Shown piece after piece: positions 48,050 to 60,422 of a DNA stretch of 64,000 bases. The translations under genes and the position numbers were made by a program. This stretch comes from Owenia fusiformis. Taxonomy: Eukaryota > Annelida > Polychaeta > Sabellida > Oweniidae. The notes beneath the pieces were generated by a model, which was given only the letters and a program-made list of their open reading frames with translations, ran no database searches and was not told where the DNA came from. Numbering within the stretch: position 1 is the stretch's first letter; the number at the start of each line of letters is the position of its first letter. The stretch spans positions 7,030,571-7,094,570 of the forward strand of contig CAIIXF020000011.1 in assembly GCA_903813345.2 (NCBI GenBank). The letters run 5' to 3'.

Positions 48050-50218
48050 GTACTTACTGCTGGCTTACTACACTTGAAATTACCCCGAGAAGTATCAACA
48101 CCAACAACATATTGCAACAAATGTATACAGATAATCAAAGTTCCTGTCTCCTCCCTTTGTAATTGTGTAATTTATCAAGTTCAAGTTTTGCTTATAAATA
48201 GCATGTTGCAAATGACTTTTCTCACGGTCAGTCTGTACTCTGCAGGAGATTTGTTGCAGGAGTACCAGTCATGGATGTAAAATATTTGGTGCATTTCATT
48301 GTGGGATCCACAGTCTGTATTATCCTTTGGAATACAGGTTCTCACAACCCATGGGTGCATTTACGTCCCTTCAAGACTGCCAGCGTAATAGTTTAGAATT
48401 ATTGACCTATAAAGAGGTTGGCTGTTAATATTATATCCCTACACTACAAACAAAACTACGTGTCGAGGTTTATAATGTTTCAGTCAACCAATCTACATGC
48501 AGCGGGTCAAGCATGTTTGAGACGACTAACCACCGAGCAAGACCCATTTATCGTTTTATCGATAAATAATGGGTTTGAGAGTCTCTGATACATGATGTTG
48601 GTTCATTCTGTCCGATGAAGAACCTGCTTATTTTCTCTACAGAAATAATTTTTTTTATCCAGGTGTCTGGCGGGCCCGAAGTTCGATTCATAGGCAAATT
48701 ATCAAACGGATATACAGCTGATAAACGATTTTCTGAAATATATTAAACGGATCTCGATGATATCAGAAATATCACTTGTGTTATAGTACAGATAACACAA
48801 TATTCCTGGGATAATATGGGAATATCCTATGGTTTTAAAAAAATATCATTTATATCCATGAGTAGATGTTGATATCTTCACGAGTGAGCGCATGGGTGGA
48901 TATAATTGATATATTTGAAAAACATAGGATTGTCCGTTTATCCAATGGGAAATTTAATTTATTTTCAAAAATCTTGAAAAAATGTGAAAATTGAGAAAAA
49001 AAATTGAAAAAATTTGAAAAAAGGTTATCGAAAAAGGATTTTGAAAAAAATATCGAAAAAAATTTGAAAGATCTAAACCATCGAATGTCACTTTTGAAAC
49101 CATCGAATATCACTTTTTGAGAAGAATATCACTTGGTTTGAGAAGTGATATTTGATTGTCTGGGGATTCTTTGCTAAAATATGATAACGTGTATTGATCC
49201 ACATATCAAATATATCCACCTGATATTCGATCTATATCCTTGTAATCATGGGATAATAATTAATTATTTTGTTCAGTTGGTTTGTACAGAGGAGGTGTGG
49301 GGAACAAAACGAAATTATAGTTGAACCACTCAGTGCTCAAGATTATTTTCAAAACCATTGCTCAAGCTATTCAACAAAACCATACTTGAAAAAACATTCC
49401 CTCATCTTGGAAATGATGTCCATGTCTTCCGGATCCATGCCTCAGCATCAAAACTCGAGCAGGCCAAACTCAGAAATCTTCACTTTATAGCCGTAGCATT
49501 TCATCCAATCCATGGCTAAAACAAAATCAAAATGCTGATAACCCTTTAATCTAGGAGACACTATGATAATAGTTTTCAACAAGATGAAACCTGGGCATGT
49601 GTCTAATATATTTGGTGGTTGGGCAAACAATCTCTTAGTGGGGAGGTATCTCATGATGTTTGATTTAGACTAAATATGACTTTGTTTGAATTTTACATCC
49701 AGGCCAGAACAAGGTAAACTTTTTTTTAACTTTTTGCTTATCATGCTTGAAATTACAACCTGAAAAAAAACAAAGTAATAAAATATTTTATATGTATCTT
49801 TTGACATTTTGTAATTTCATTTCATGCTGTGCTTAGTCATACTTTCAAATAATGCCCTTGTCTTTTCGACAGTTAAAATAAAGGTGTTGTGATGATGCTT
49901 TTTGTTATACACTAACTAATATTTACAATATATATTCTATGACATTTACTAGGGTAGTAATAAAAGTGATGATAATGCAACAACATTCTGGTCAGTCCAA
50001 CGAATGGAGTCAATATAACAACGATTGACTACAATCAGTACATAGAGACGAATGCAAAATGCGATTTTTCTTGATTGCTGTGTGTTGGGCTGTATGTTTG
50101 TTGGTTCGAAACGCATCATTGTCATTTATATTGTTAGAACTTATCATTTCAAATCAGATGTGCGGTTGATTTGGAACACTGATGACAACTCACACAGGAG
50201 CTTTTCAGTTTTATAAAG
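48050..50218. other. Intergenic stretch
   Basis: AT-rich with A- and T-runs (about 48950-49080). A short hairpin lies at 48541-48580 (CCCATTTATC / GATAAATAATGGG). No gene seen. Confidence 0.35.
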
Positions 50219-53200
50219 ATGCATCTTTTGACATTGCTGTTTGGGGCGATCCTTGTCTTCATGGTTGGTAGTTCTCAAGGTAAATACGAGATCGTAAATA
50301 AAGTAAATAAATATAAGCATAAAAGATATAATGTATTATAGTTTTGCACAATGTAATAAAAAATTGTTATGTGAAACTTTTTTAAATTTTACTGATAGAT
50401 ACTTCAGACAAAAAATCATATTGGTCCTATTTTAGGCTGGATAATATATTTTGGTTGGAACATGAGCCAGAAACCAACAACCCTTCAGTGCATGAATTGT
50501 TCATAGAGGAATTTATAAAGTTACATTAAAAACTCAGTGTTATCAAATGTGATTTGTAAATTGACTTATAAACGTTTATTACATTATGTATTTTAGGTAG
50601 CGTATTCAACTGTCAACTGACAGCTGGCGGATTAACCTACTATTTATGGCCAACTGATTGAAATATGGCTAGTACCTGCCACTATTAATTCATATCTAAA
50701 CTCATTTAAATATGAATAGTACCTGCCTCTATTCCATTTATATTTAAATGAGTTGGCCAAAAAAGAAGATTAAACCACCAGCCGGCAGTTGGAGTCGTGA
50801 ATGCTACCTAACCCTACTATCACACCAAACTAGTTCTCACTACGTTCTCGAAAACGGGCTTAAACTGTGCACGAACGGATTTGACGTACTACGAACCCGC
50901 TAAGAACCGTTTGGGATATGTTTACAAACTTCATGAAACTACTAGAACGAGTAGGTCCTCCAGCACTTACAGCATGCTCAACATTTTCTGGTAAACATCA
51001 AAACGTTGCCGAATCGGTTTTAAACTGTGTGCAAACTGAATGAACGTAGCTACAACGTTCTACGGTCTGTTTACGAACTTCATGGACTTTCCCGGACGGG
51101 GTATGTGATTTAGAATTTTGAATCGATTCAAAATTCGATGGCGTCCATACCGTTCTGTAATCAGGTCATGATGACCTTCTAGACTAAGGGACGGTTTATA
51201 CTACGTTGCACACCGACGTGGTGCGACCTGAACGAACTGCGAACGTGATGGACGTATTGAAGACTGTTTATGAACGAAGTAGCTAATTATTTTAGACATA
51301 TATCCCGACCGCAGCCAGATCGAGCCCGTTTTACGACATTTTCGTAGGACTGGCAAGAACGAGTAAGAACTAGTTTGGTGTAATAGGGGGGTTAGTATTA
51401 CTATTAAAGTCATTGAAATAGTGCAACTCGTCCTATCAACTGACACTGGGAAATAATTAATCTATTTTAAATAGCGGAGTGTTTTAAACTTCGTTAGAAA
51501 TGGCGGGATATTTCAGATATTTGGAAAGGCAAACATATTTAAAATTGTTTCCCAAATGCGTAGATATATTTGTAATAAATGTTTATATAATCTGTAAATA
51601 TTTACATATTCTGTATAATGCACTTAATTTGCTTTCATATTGTTTCTTGAATGCATCAGGCGGTGACAAATGTGAAGGTAAGAACAATACTAATATTTGA
51701 AATAATTAAAGGGTGACGCATATCATACGTTTAGCAAATCGAACGTTCGTTTCTAGTGTTGCTCACCGTTTAGTATAAAAGGCCCGATCCCAGAATTATA
51801 CTTTTAGTTTAAAATATTTTATTTCTGTGTCACAGGTTTAAAAACTACATTTCAATAACATACAATAATTTTTTTTTAAAAACCACCACTCCTATACTCT
51901 GCCATAGTCAAATCCCCTTTTAAATACATACATGTATTATGAATAAGACCTGCTAGAGGTTTTTGAATCTTCTTAGCAAACATAAGGCTAATAAATGTCA
52001 AAAGTGGATTTGCATTATTCAAGTCTATATATGGCAATTGCTCTTGCACAATCTCTCTATAAAAGGTATCCCTTAGAGTTTACAAGTTCCCTGGTCCAGA
52101 GGAGTACCATCATTTCTACCAGTATCTATACGGAGTTGTAGCGTCCCAGTTCTCAGTTTAGCCAATGCACTTCGATGGTGTCTTGGAATAAAACAAGTTA
52201 CATAACTTTCCGCTACCACTCCATACTTGAATTGCCTGAAAGTTCTTAATTTATTACCGTTTACTTCATTGTTTTTGTCATTCCAAATGTTCTTTTAGAA
52301 AGCGATCTTGCGATTGTTGATGAAGCTTGACCTCTTCTAAAATAGCTTAAGCATTTAAGGTGCCATGAGACTTAACAGGAAGTGACAAAACATTTGCATT
52401 TTTAGACATTTTTTGAACAAAGTTAACAGAGTTCTGTTTTCACCTCAAGTCAATTTAACTATTTCCGCATATCATTTACATGACCAGGATCACAATGTGC
52501 ATGGTCAGAATGACCATAAAGATGATGAAATAACTTTTTCAGCCCATTGAAAATGTGATCGAAAAATAGCTAAAAGCAGGAGCTAGGGAAGGTCAATGAA
52601 CAGAATCTTTTGAATTTTTCAGAAAATGTGCCCAATATAATGCTCTAACTGATACAATCTTTGAAATTTTAGAAAATTGTCTGAAACAAAAATGGCGGTT
52701 ATAAAAAGGAAAATAGAATGCTTTCCAAATCAGTTTTTTCATTTTTTTTCTTTTTCTATGAATGATATCAAATTTTCAAAGATTGTGTCATTTAGAGAAA
52801 TATATTGGGCACATTTTCTGAAAAATTCAAAAGATTCTGTTCAGTGACCTTTCCTAGCTCCTACTTTTAGCTATTTTTCAGCTACATTTCCAGAGGGCTG
52901 AAAACGCTATTTCATCATGTTTAGGGTCATTCTGATCATGAACATTGTGATCCTGGACATATAAATGGTATGTGGGACTATTTGAATTGACTGGAGGTCA
53001 AAACAGAACTCTGTAATCTTTGTTCAAAAAATGTCTAAAAATGCAAAAAAAATTGTCACTTCCTGTTTTGTCATTTCCTGTGAAGTATCATGGGACCAAT
53101 GTTTTCAGAATCAATGTAGAATAATAAACCACATGAAGAGAAATTTGCTATTTTTCAAAACCACTTTTACCCCGCGCTCATCTAGTAGACAAGTGGCATC

Positions 53201-54650
53201 GTACATGTAGCTTGATACATCAAAATATCTCTTCTGAGTTTCTTGATCAGCATAGGGGTAAAAGAACAGTTTCTGCCATACCACATTGAGTGGTACAACT
53301 AACTTATACAACCCGTTTATGTGCAGCTCTATGCTTTTCGAAATTGCAATTAGTCCTATATTTGTGGGACATACAGTAGTATCTTTCTCTCACATCTGAC
53401 AACTTAAGAACATGTTCCTCTTTAGCAGCAGAAGATAGCTCACTTTTTAGAGAATGCTGCATGTCAAATTATTACTGCTGCTAGTGAAAGGCCTCTTAAT
53501 ATCACTTTTAAAGGAGTGATATCGATATGGAGAACTTTTTGAACACACGTTTCTCTTAAACCAGTCATAAAAAAATCTAAAAATTTAACACATCGTCAAT
53601 TTAATGGTCATCTTTTGAATGGTAACAATATAATTTGAAAAATGTATATATACTTTCATCTATATTGTTTTAGAAAACACTTCAAACACTTGTTTTGTTC
53701 TTGGTATCATGTTTCCAAAGTGAAATGAAACATCTTTCCGAACCTCATTGGAACAAAACGACATAAACAAAATGAATTAGGTCTCTCAATATTGTAATTG
53801 TACAAAGGAAATTTTGGTTGATTTTAAAAAAGGATCTTGTTAATGAAATAAAAGGTTTATCTTGATTTTTTTTTATTTTGGGGGATTCTGTTTTAATTTT
53901 TTATCAATCCATTTGAAATACTTTGAAGTCTACTTAACTTAGAAGGTCTACTTAACATCATTATTGATATACTTTCTGTGAATTTTTCAATTTTGTCTAG
54001 TTTGTTACCTGAAGGATTGTTGCGAGGACCCCATATCCTCTGGTGGGAGAAACATCAAAACAAGTGAAGGGAAGATATTCGGAGCGTATTGTGAGCAAGG
54101 TTGGACGTACATATTTAGACGATTCAACGGGGAAGAGGATTTCTATCGTACTTGGGTCGAGTATCAACATGGTTTCGGTGACCCAAAATGGAAAGAATAC
54201 TTCATTGGACTGGACAACCTTGCCAGTTTTGTGAAGGGGCGTAAATGTAAAGTACGATTTGATTTAGAGGCCTGGCCACCCGTATCTCCGGCTAAACGAT
54301 TTGCTGAATATTCGATATTCTCCATCGCTGAAAAGACTGATAAGTACCGCCTTACCATTGGAGGATACAGTGGAACAGCTGGTGATTCAATGGGATTCCA
54401 AAATGGACAACGGTTTTCAACGTACGATCAAGATAATGATATTGACAGTTCAAACTGTGCACGCGTTTATAAAGGAGCTTGGTGGTACAAGGCCTGTCAC
54501 CAATCAAACCTGTTTGGTTGGTACAAAGGACCGGTTTGCCCAAAGTTTGCCCAATGTGTCGCATGGTTTCACTGGCCAACAACCATCGGATCCCCTGATA
54601 ATTATTACTACTCCTTTAAAAAGGCGTCAATGAAGATGTATTGCTGTTAA
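50219..54650 (+). CDS. Fibrinogen-related domain lectin (FReD), secreted
   Basis: Three exons, 50219-50279, 51660-51677 and 54001-54650, phases 1, 1, give 242 residues. Exon 1 is a signal peptide (MHLLTLLFGAILVFMVGSSQ). Exon 2 is an 18-base microexon (GGDKCE). Exon 3 is the whole fibrinogen C-terminal domain, with GWTYIFRRFNGEEDFYRTW, WKEYFIGLDNL, the calcium-site region YDQDNDID, GAWWYKACHQSNLFGWY and the C-terminal YYSFKKASMKMYCC. Unlike many family members it has no collagen or coiled-coil stalk. FReD lectins bind acetylated sugars and act in invertebrate recognition; the ligand here is unknown. AATAAA lies at 54677-54682. Both introns contain foldback elements. Confidence 0.9.
50594..50811. 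mobile_element. MITE in intron 1 of the FReD gene
   Basis: TAGGTAGCGTATTCAACTGT at the left is inverted relative to GAGTCGTGAATGCTACCTA at the right. Inner blocks GGCCAACT and AGTTGGCC also pair. About 218 bases. Confidence 0.65.
52357..53099. mobile_element. Large foldback element in intron 2 of the FReD gene
   Basis: Arms of about 330 bases: AACAGGAAGTGACAAAACAT with its inverse ending TTGTCACTTCCTGTT; GGGCACATTTTCTGAAAAAT pairs with ATTTTTCAGAAAATGTGCCC. No coding capacity. Confidence 0.8.
53511..53895 (+). mobile_element. Single arm of a foldback family (partner at 56,305)
   Basis: Shares GGAGTGATATCGATATGG, TTGAATGGTAACA and GGAAATTTTGGTTGATTT with the arms of the palindromic copy at 56305-57038. 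It lies in intron 2, about 100 bases before exon 3 of the FReD gene. Confidence 0.65.
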
Positions 54651-54676
54651 GTAAAGTATTATGTTCATTAAATTGA

Positions 54677-54682
54677 AATAAA
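54677..54682 (+). terminator. Poly(A) signal of the FReD gene
   Basis: AATAAA 27 bases after the stop. Confidence 0.6.
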
Positions 54683-54744
54683 CTACTTTGCATTAAAAAA
54701 GAAAACTATATTGTATGTTCATATTTCATAAGATATAAATAAGT

Positions 54745-54890
54745 TCTCCCGATTATTTATTTCCTACCTACATGTACTGAGGTTCTTGGTACATTACGAG
54801 TGAGAATATAAAATGTATCTAGGGAACTATCGCCCGGGTCCAGGATGGATACACGCTGTATCCATACCGCTCCTGAAACGCGAACTCAAT
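54745..54890. repeat. Dispersed repeat with GGATGGATACA hairpin, copy 2
   Basis: Diverged copy of the 45501-45780 repeat (TGTATCTAGGGAACTATC, then CAGGATGGATACACGCTG). Confidence 0.5.
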
Positions 54891-55233
54891 TCACGTTAAC
54901 GAAATTCACCTTTCCCCAAAATTTCAAAATGTACTCATTTGACCGCTGCGCTGATTGTTCGATGAAAATCAATGACGTCAAAGAAGGGCACATTTCGCGC
55001 CAAAAGTTTAATTACTATTAGTTCGCCGAATGAGTGAAATATATCTCATTATAAAATGATAACAAAACTAAGTTTCTGACTATTTTGCCTTAAGCTGTGT
55101 CTTAAATACACCATCCGGTAAATCAAACCATAGAAATAATTGTGATACGAGTGCTAGTCTTTCAACAAAGTGAATCCAATTACTAAAGATTGACAATCAT
55201 TAAAACATTAAGACTGTATGGATAAGGAAAATA

Positions 55234-55830
55234 CAGGGTGTCCAATAAATAAGGTGAAAGATATTTGTAGAGAGTTTGTAGCTCAAACCTTTTCACCTTT
55301 ATTCTGTTAATTTAAAGCGTCTTCTATTTGATTGGCCAGAGCTGGGTCGCTATAGCAACTGAAACAACAAAAAGGCGGGGCAAGTTTGTTTACGTCGCAA
55401 CTTTCCAAAACATATTTATTCTTTCTGATAGCTTTATTCGTACTCCCAGGTCTATTACTACCACAAATACAATATAAAAACAGTCCTAAAGTCCCATTGT
55501 TATGAAAATAAGCTATTCAACACAACATAATGTCCATCTCTAGCTATACACTTCTTATGCCTATTCACCCACTCTCGAAACACACTTTCAAACCATTGCG
55601 CATTTCCTGAAGTCTTGCTAAGACATGTGATCTGAGTTTACACACAACTATGCTCACTAGTGAAACTATTAGGGCACTGGGGCTTCCCCTACTTGCACAC
55701 CCTCCATATTCCCCAGACCTTGCACCACATAACTTTTACTTATATGCAGAACTCAAGCGTGACTTGAGAGGAAAAAGATTTGGAAGCACTGATGAACTCA
55801 GATCACATGTCTTAGCGAGAATTTTTTAGG
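55234..55830 (+). mobile_element. Scrambled mariner-like transposon remnant
   Basis: CAGGGTGTCC after TA resembles a mariner end. At about 55695-55815 the plus strand encodes HPPYSPDLAPHNFYLY and ELKRDLRGKRF, the mariner catalytic third-Asp region. At about 55505-55610 the minus strand encodes WFESVFREWVNRHKKCI, the transposase C-terminus, in the opposite orientation. A matching inverted piece (CTAAGACATGTGATCTGAGT and its reverse) links the two, so the element has been internally inverted. Confidence 0.65.
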
Positions 55831-56161
55831 TTATTAGACTCCCCGGGTTAGACTCTCGATAATTCGGTTCAATTAAGATCAGGTGTACACCATATGCATA
55901 ATGCGCGAGTGAAATTACAGGAATGTGAGTATTGCTGCGACGTCGACAGACGGGGTAAAAATTCAAAATGTCAGAGCAAAGGTACATGTATATTGTCTTT
56001 CTTGTTTTTGACCGCCGTAACATCATCATGATCATGTTATCTAGAAATATAGTTTACCATATACAAGATGTTTTTGGCAGAAGGAATTTGTGATTGCCTT
56101 AACTGGAATATTCGGACCGAGTTGATAAAAGGAGAAAATTAAAAACCCACCAAAATAAATT

Positions 56162-56307
56162 AACAGTTATGATGACTGTTTACTGTTATGATGACTGTTA
56201 ACTGTTATAACTGTTTACTGTTATAAAGACTGTTAACTGTTATGACAGTTAACTGTTATGAAGACTGTTAACTGTTACGACTGTTTATAGTTATGGTGAC
56301 TGTTAAG
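56162..56307. repeat. AACTGTTATGA minisatellite
   Basis: Short tandem units (GACTGTTAACTGTTATGA and variants) over about 145 bases directly before the foldback element at 56305. Confidence 0.75.
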
Positions 56308-57038
56308 GATAGGTAACGATATGGTGAACAGAATTCAACAATGTCTTTCTCTTAAACCAATTATTGAAAACATTCTGTAAAAAACACGGTCCCTTATGTT
56401 ATGTTGACTGATTGACAACAATTTAATGCGAAAATTATTTATATATATTTTATATAACTGTTTTTGTTAACATTTTTTGTTAAATTAGTGCAATTGCTTT
56501 TTGTTCCTTTCTACCAATTCCTGAGAATGAAATAAAATGTCTTTCCGAACCTTGTTGGAACAAAATAGCATATACAACATTTTCTGAGACCTCTCAATAT
56601 TATAGTTATACGTACAAAGGAAATTTTGGTTGATTTAACTAAAAGTATGCAAACAATTAAAACAAATCCCCCCAAAATAGATAAAAATTAAGATAAACAT
56701 TTTATTTCATTAACAAGATACATTTTTAAAATCAACCAAACTTTCTTTTGTACAATTACAATATTGAGAGACTAAAATACGTTGTGTTTATGTCGTTTTG
56801 TTCCGATGAGGTTCGGATAGATGTTTCATTTCATTCCGAACATATGATACCAAGAACGAAAAACGTGTCTGTTGGTTTACAAAACAATAGAGAGAAAATA
56901 ATATAATTCAAATGATAATGTTACCATCCAAAAGATGACCATTAAATTGACGATGTGTAAAATTTTCAGAATGTTTTGATGACTGGTCTAAGAGAAACGC
57001 GTGTTCAAAAAGTTCACCATATCGATACCACTCCTTTA
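56305..57038. mobile_element. Palindromic foldback element, full copy
   Basis: The left arm (AACGATATGGTGAAC, CTTTCCGAACCTTGTTGGAA, GGAAATTTTGGTTGATTT) is inverted in the right arm (AAATCAACCAAACTTTC, GAGGTTCGGATAG, GTTCACCATATCGATACCAC). A single arm is at 53511. Confidence 0.75.
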
Positions 57039-57690
57039 CAACTGAATTGCCAAAGAAATGGGCGCAGTACATGGCAAAATATGTTAGGTCTGATAAGCTT
57101 CTAAGACATGAGATCTATAAAAAAAGGCGCATCATCACAAACGTGCAAAAGTCAATGTTTTTGCTATGAATCGGGCAACAATGGCCTACACGACCTGTAA
57201 TAAATAGGTATAAGGGACGTTATTATCACAACATTAATGACATTGCTCACTTGATAAAGTTAATTTCCATGCGTTATACAAAAAATAATCGAAATAAATT
57301 AATATTGGAAGGAGGGGGGATGGTTGGAGGGGGGGGTAACGTGCATAAAAGCAGTTCACAGTGCGATGACTCTTGTCTAATAGTATGGGAGCAAAGGTAA
57401 TTCCGTGTCCTTTTTAGAGGCGAGCTGAGCGACATATATTTTTATGAACTATATGTGATACTTACCAAGAAAATGATGTTGGCAATTCTGAATCTGCGAC
57501 GGCGTTGCTATGGTAACCAAGTAAATAAGCCACGCCCACTTTTAGGGGCTCTTTTCAGTGTTTGGCCCTTATCTCCTTCATTATTGCTCATATTTCAATG
57601 AATATTTCAATTCCGTGTTTTATCTATTTCTCATATTGAGAAATTCAATATATAAACAGGATTTTATTAACTTATCTTCTACATTTTCAG

Positions 57691-57941
57691 ACATCTTCGG
57701 GTCTTTGCTCGGCGGTAGGTTGTATATACACGGGTACACTTTCCCATCGTGCTTATGGCGATCTTGACGTGCTCGGAGACCATATTTCGTCGCAAACCTG
57801 TTTGGTTCGTATGCGCAAGGACCGAATTGCCCGAGAAATGCCAAGTGTGCTGCATGGCACGACTGGCCTACACCCATTGGAACACCCCACAATCATATGT
57901 ACTCGTTCAAAGAGGCATCCATGAAAATACATTGCTGTTAG
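57691..57941 (+). pseudogene. Broken fibrinogen-related domain, C-terminal exon
   Basis: After a good acceptor (TACATTTTCAG), the end encodes NLFGSYAQGPNCPRNAKC, AAWHDWPTPIGTP and YSFKEASMKIHCC before TAG. This is clearly paralogous to the end of the 50219 gene. Upstream, the matching frame hits a stop at about 57766, and HRAYGDLDVL... continues only in another frame, so at least one frameshift separates the halves. The WW/CH sugar-pocket motif is missing. No other exons are seen nearby. Confidence 0.7.
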
Positions 57942-58610
57942 ATTCTGGGTCAAACTTGCAGTATCAAAACACAATAAAATGCATTTGTTGATGTTTAATC
58001 ATCACTAGTATTCTGTTCATTTCTATCTCTATAACGCACACATTTGTATGCTCACCGTGTGAGCAAATTCTTTCAGTTAGAGCCACATAACTTTTTAATT
58101 GGTGCTGTCACAAAAAGATCGCTCAAAAAGAAATAGATTATTGTAAAATATATCTCATGATTAATAATGTCTTACTTGAAAAAGAAATCTGTTTGTAATT
58201 TTCTTGGAACACTCATTGATGAAAATTATCATTGAAAGATCACATTATTAACTATGTTGAAACTAATATTTAAAAAACCTTTGGAGTAAATTCATAGTTA
58301 AAGACTTCCTTAATATAAAAGTTTAAAAACTATTTACTGTTCCTTAATTTATTCATTATTGTGTAGGGGTAATGTATTTTCTCTTAACAGCTCCCCGACT
58401 GTAGTCTCCACATCTGCACAATGAATCAATCAATACCTTTACCATACGCTGTATGTAGTGGGTAGAACATATACCCGCATATTCTAATTAGTCGAGATTC
58501 TATTCTATAACACTCTCCCATCAGAAGTTACAGGTCAAATCTTCCGTGAACGGAATAGGTTAGAATATGAATCCCAGATCTCAACTGAGGATTACGCAAT
58601 GCTACAACTT

Positions 58611-58775
58611 TTTATCCCGTACTTGGATGTGTTACGGTAACATAAAGCCGGTTTGTAAAAACTTATATTTTCATCAGCGGGCAGATATATAGCTTTATCC
58701 CATACTTGGACGTGTTACAGGTACATAAAGCCGGTTTGTAAAAACTTATATTTTCATCAGCGGGCAGATAAAGCT
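58611..58775 (+). repeat. Tandem duplication of about 83 bases
   Basis: Two copies of a unit running from TTTATCCC(G/A)TACTTGGA through AAAGCCGGTTTGTAAAAACT to GCGGGCAGATA. Confidence 0.8.
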
Positions 58776-59098
58776 TTACGTCCCGCTCCGAGCGTATATC
58801 TGCCCGCTACGTCATAATCGCCGCTCGCATATTTGTTCATAATTTGTAACGTTCGCGTAATGAATGTAAACGACAATGGAGAAAACACAGACAATCAGGA
58901 TCTGTTTGATGGTTTCAAAAAGAGAAGGAGCGTCCACTTAATCAATCAGAAATTTGAGAAAATAAATGTGGGAATATTTGAGAGAACAGGAAAATCCGTC
59001 CACGGCAAAGAAAACTAAACTGGACATGAATATTCTAAAATATTTCCACGATTGAACAATGTTAACCAGCTGACCAAGATTGGTATGGGATAAACATA

Positions 59099-59240
59099 TT
59101 ATCCTATAGTCGGTTCAGGATATTGGGATTATCCCTTGGCCAATATAATATATTTTTCCTCGGGACCTGCGGCCCTCGGGCAAATATATTATATTTGCCT
59201 CGGGATAATCCCAATATCCTGAACCTCATATAGGATAATC
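59099..59240. repeat. Long hairpin with GC-rich apical loop (H2)
   Basis: The arms (ATCCTATA, GGTTCAGGATATTGGGATTA, then GGCAAATATAATATA) enclose the loop CTCGGGACCTGCGGCCCTCG. Loop composition matches H1 although the stems differ. Confidence 0.75.
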
Positions 59241-59555
59241 TCTATTTACGTCCCGCTCCGAGCGGGCAGATATAGTATATCTGCCCGCTACGTCATAATT
59301 GCTGTTCTTTTTTGTAACGTTCGCATACTGTAAAAGACAATGGAGAAAAACGCAGACAATCGCGATCTGTTTGATGCTTTAAAGAAGGGAAGGAGCAGTA
59401 TGCCCCGTTAATAATCAAAGATTTGAACAGGAAAATCCGGCTACGGACAAGAATACAAAACTGGACATGAATATTTTAAAATAATTCCATGGTTGGTTGC
59501 AAAGTTTCTGAACTTTGGCCAATTGAACAATGTGATTGGTATGGGATAAACAGAT

Positions 59556-59696
59556 CATCCTATAGTCGGTTCAGTATATTGGGATTATCCCTTGGCCAAT
59601 ATGATATATCTACCCTCGGGACCTACGGCCCTCGGGCAGATATATTATATTGGCCTCGGGATAATCCCAATATCTTGAACCTCATATAGGATAATC
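59556..59696. repeat. Long hairpin with GC-rich apical loop (H3)
   Basis: Second copy of the H2 type, with loop CTCGGGACCTACGGCCCTCG and the same outer arms. Confidence 0.75.
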
Positions 59697-59715
59697 TCTA
59701 TATATGCATCTTTAG

Positions 59716-59823
59716 TGAAATCATATCCATCCCATCGTGGTAAGCCACGCCCTCTCCATCTCTATCCTTCCGGAGTGTGATGCAACAGAGAGAGATGCTA
59801 TGAGTATCAGAATGTATCCATCC
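59716..59823 (-). pseudogene. Exon-1 remnant of the cysteine-rich secreted gene
   Basis: The minus strand reads YILILIASLSVAS, matching CILILKASLSVAS in the signal peptide of the 46637-48049 gene, and nearby nucleotides (GAGGGCGTGG, TTACCACGATG) also match. There is no in-frame ATG and the following frame is shifted. No further exons are seen. Confidence 0.55.
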
Positions 59824-60332
59824 AGATTAGCTGCTGTTTGAGCTACTAGATATAGTACAACTAACACTCGCGGCTGTTAATCTGTTAAATTGTATACAAA
59901 GCCGAAATTTCTCGAGTAACCCCAAAATTAAATTGTCGTTAAAATGGGATCTGTGACAAACTATGTAACATTAAGTACTTTTAGCTGTAGAGGGGCTGTC
60001 GTTGTTTTTGATACGCTGTATATTCCAATTCAAAGCATGTGTTGTTTCCATGTATTTTTCAGTCGTGTTTATATATTTTGGTGGGAATATTGTTATACTA
60101 GTCACATTTTGAGACAATCCAACAGTTACTTAAGAAGAGGGTTACGTTTAGACTAATTACTGCATTTTTCTTTTGCTGCCCTAACTTGCAAACAGTTACT
60201 TTAGTTAAGTTGAAATTGCTGACTTTCACCCTTCCATTCCTTCTCGTAAAGAACTTGCAACGTCTGCAATGAAATAACTTTTACTTTGTACGACTGACAA
60301 AACAGGGGATACGTTGATACGATACTATCATC

Positions 60333-60422
60333 ATGCCTCAGGAACCGGAGCCAGAACCAGAGCTGGACTCTGCCATAGCACCTACTGCTTCGACCGCTGA
60401 CTTCAACTGGGATGAGTTCTAA
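60333..60422 (+). CDS. Possible small acidic ORF (29 residues)
   Basis: ATG to TAA encodes MPQEPEPEPELDSAIAP and ends ADFNWDEF. The Pro-Glu alternation and acidic/aromatic end look less random than the surroundings and the codons are varied. No family, promoter or homolog seen; it may be a first or last exon of an unseen gene, or chance. Confidence 0.2.
   Translation: MPQEPEPEPELDSAIAPTASTADFNWDEF

Larger units (their letters stand above)
58785..59700 (+). repeat. Two tandem copies of a 455-base unit, each ending in a hairpin
   Basis: Copies 58785-59238 and 59247-59700 share GTCCCGCTCCGAGCG, a coding-like stretch (NADNRDLFDALKKGR in copy 2; NTDNQDLFDGFKKRR in copy 1, in a different frame context), CTGGACATGAATATT and terminal hairpins H2 and H3. 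Neither copy keeps an open frame. Confidence 0.65.
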
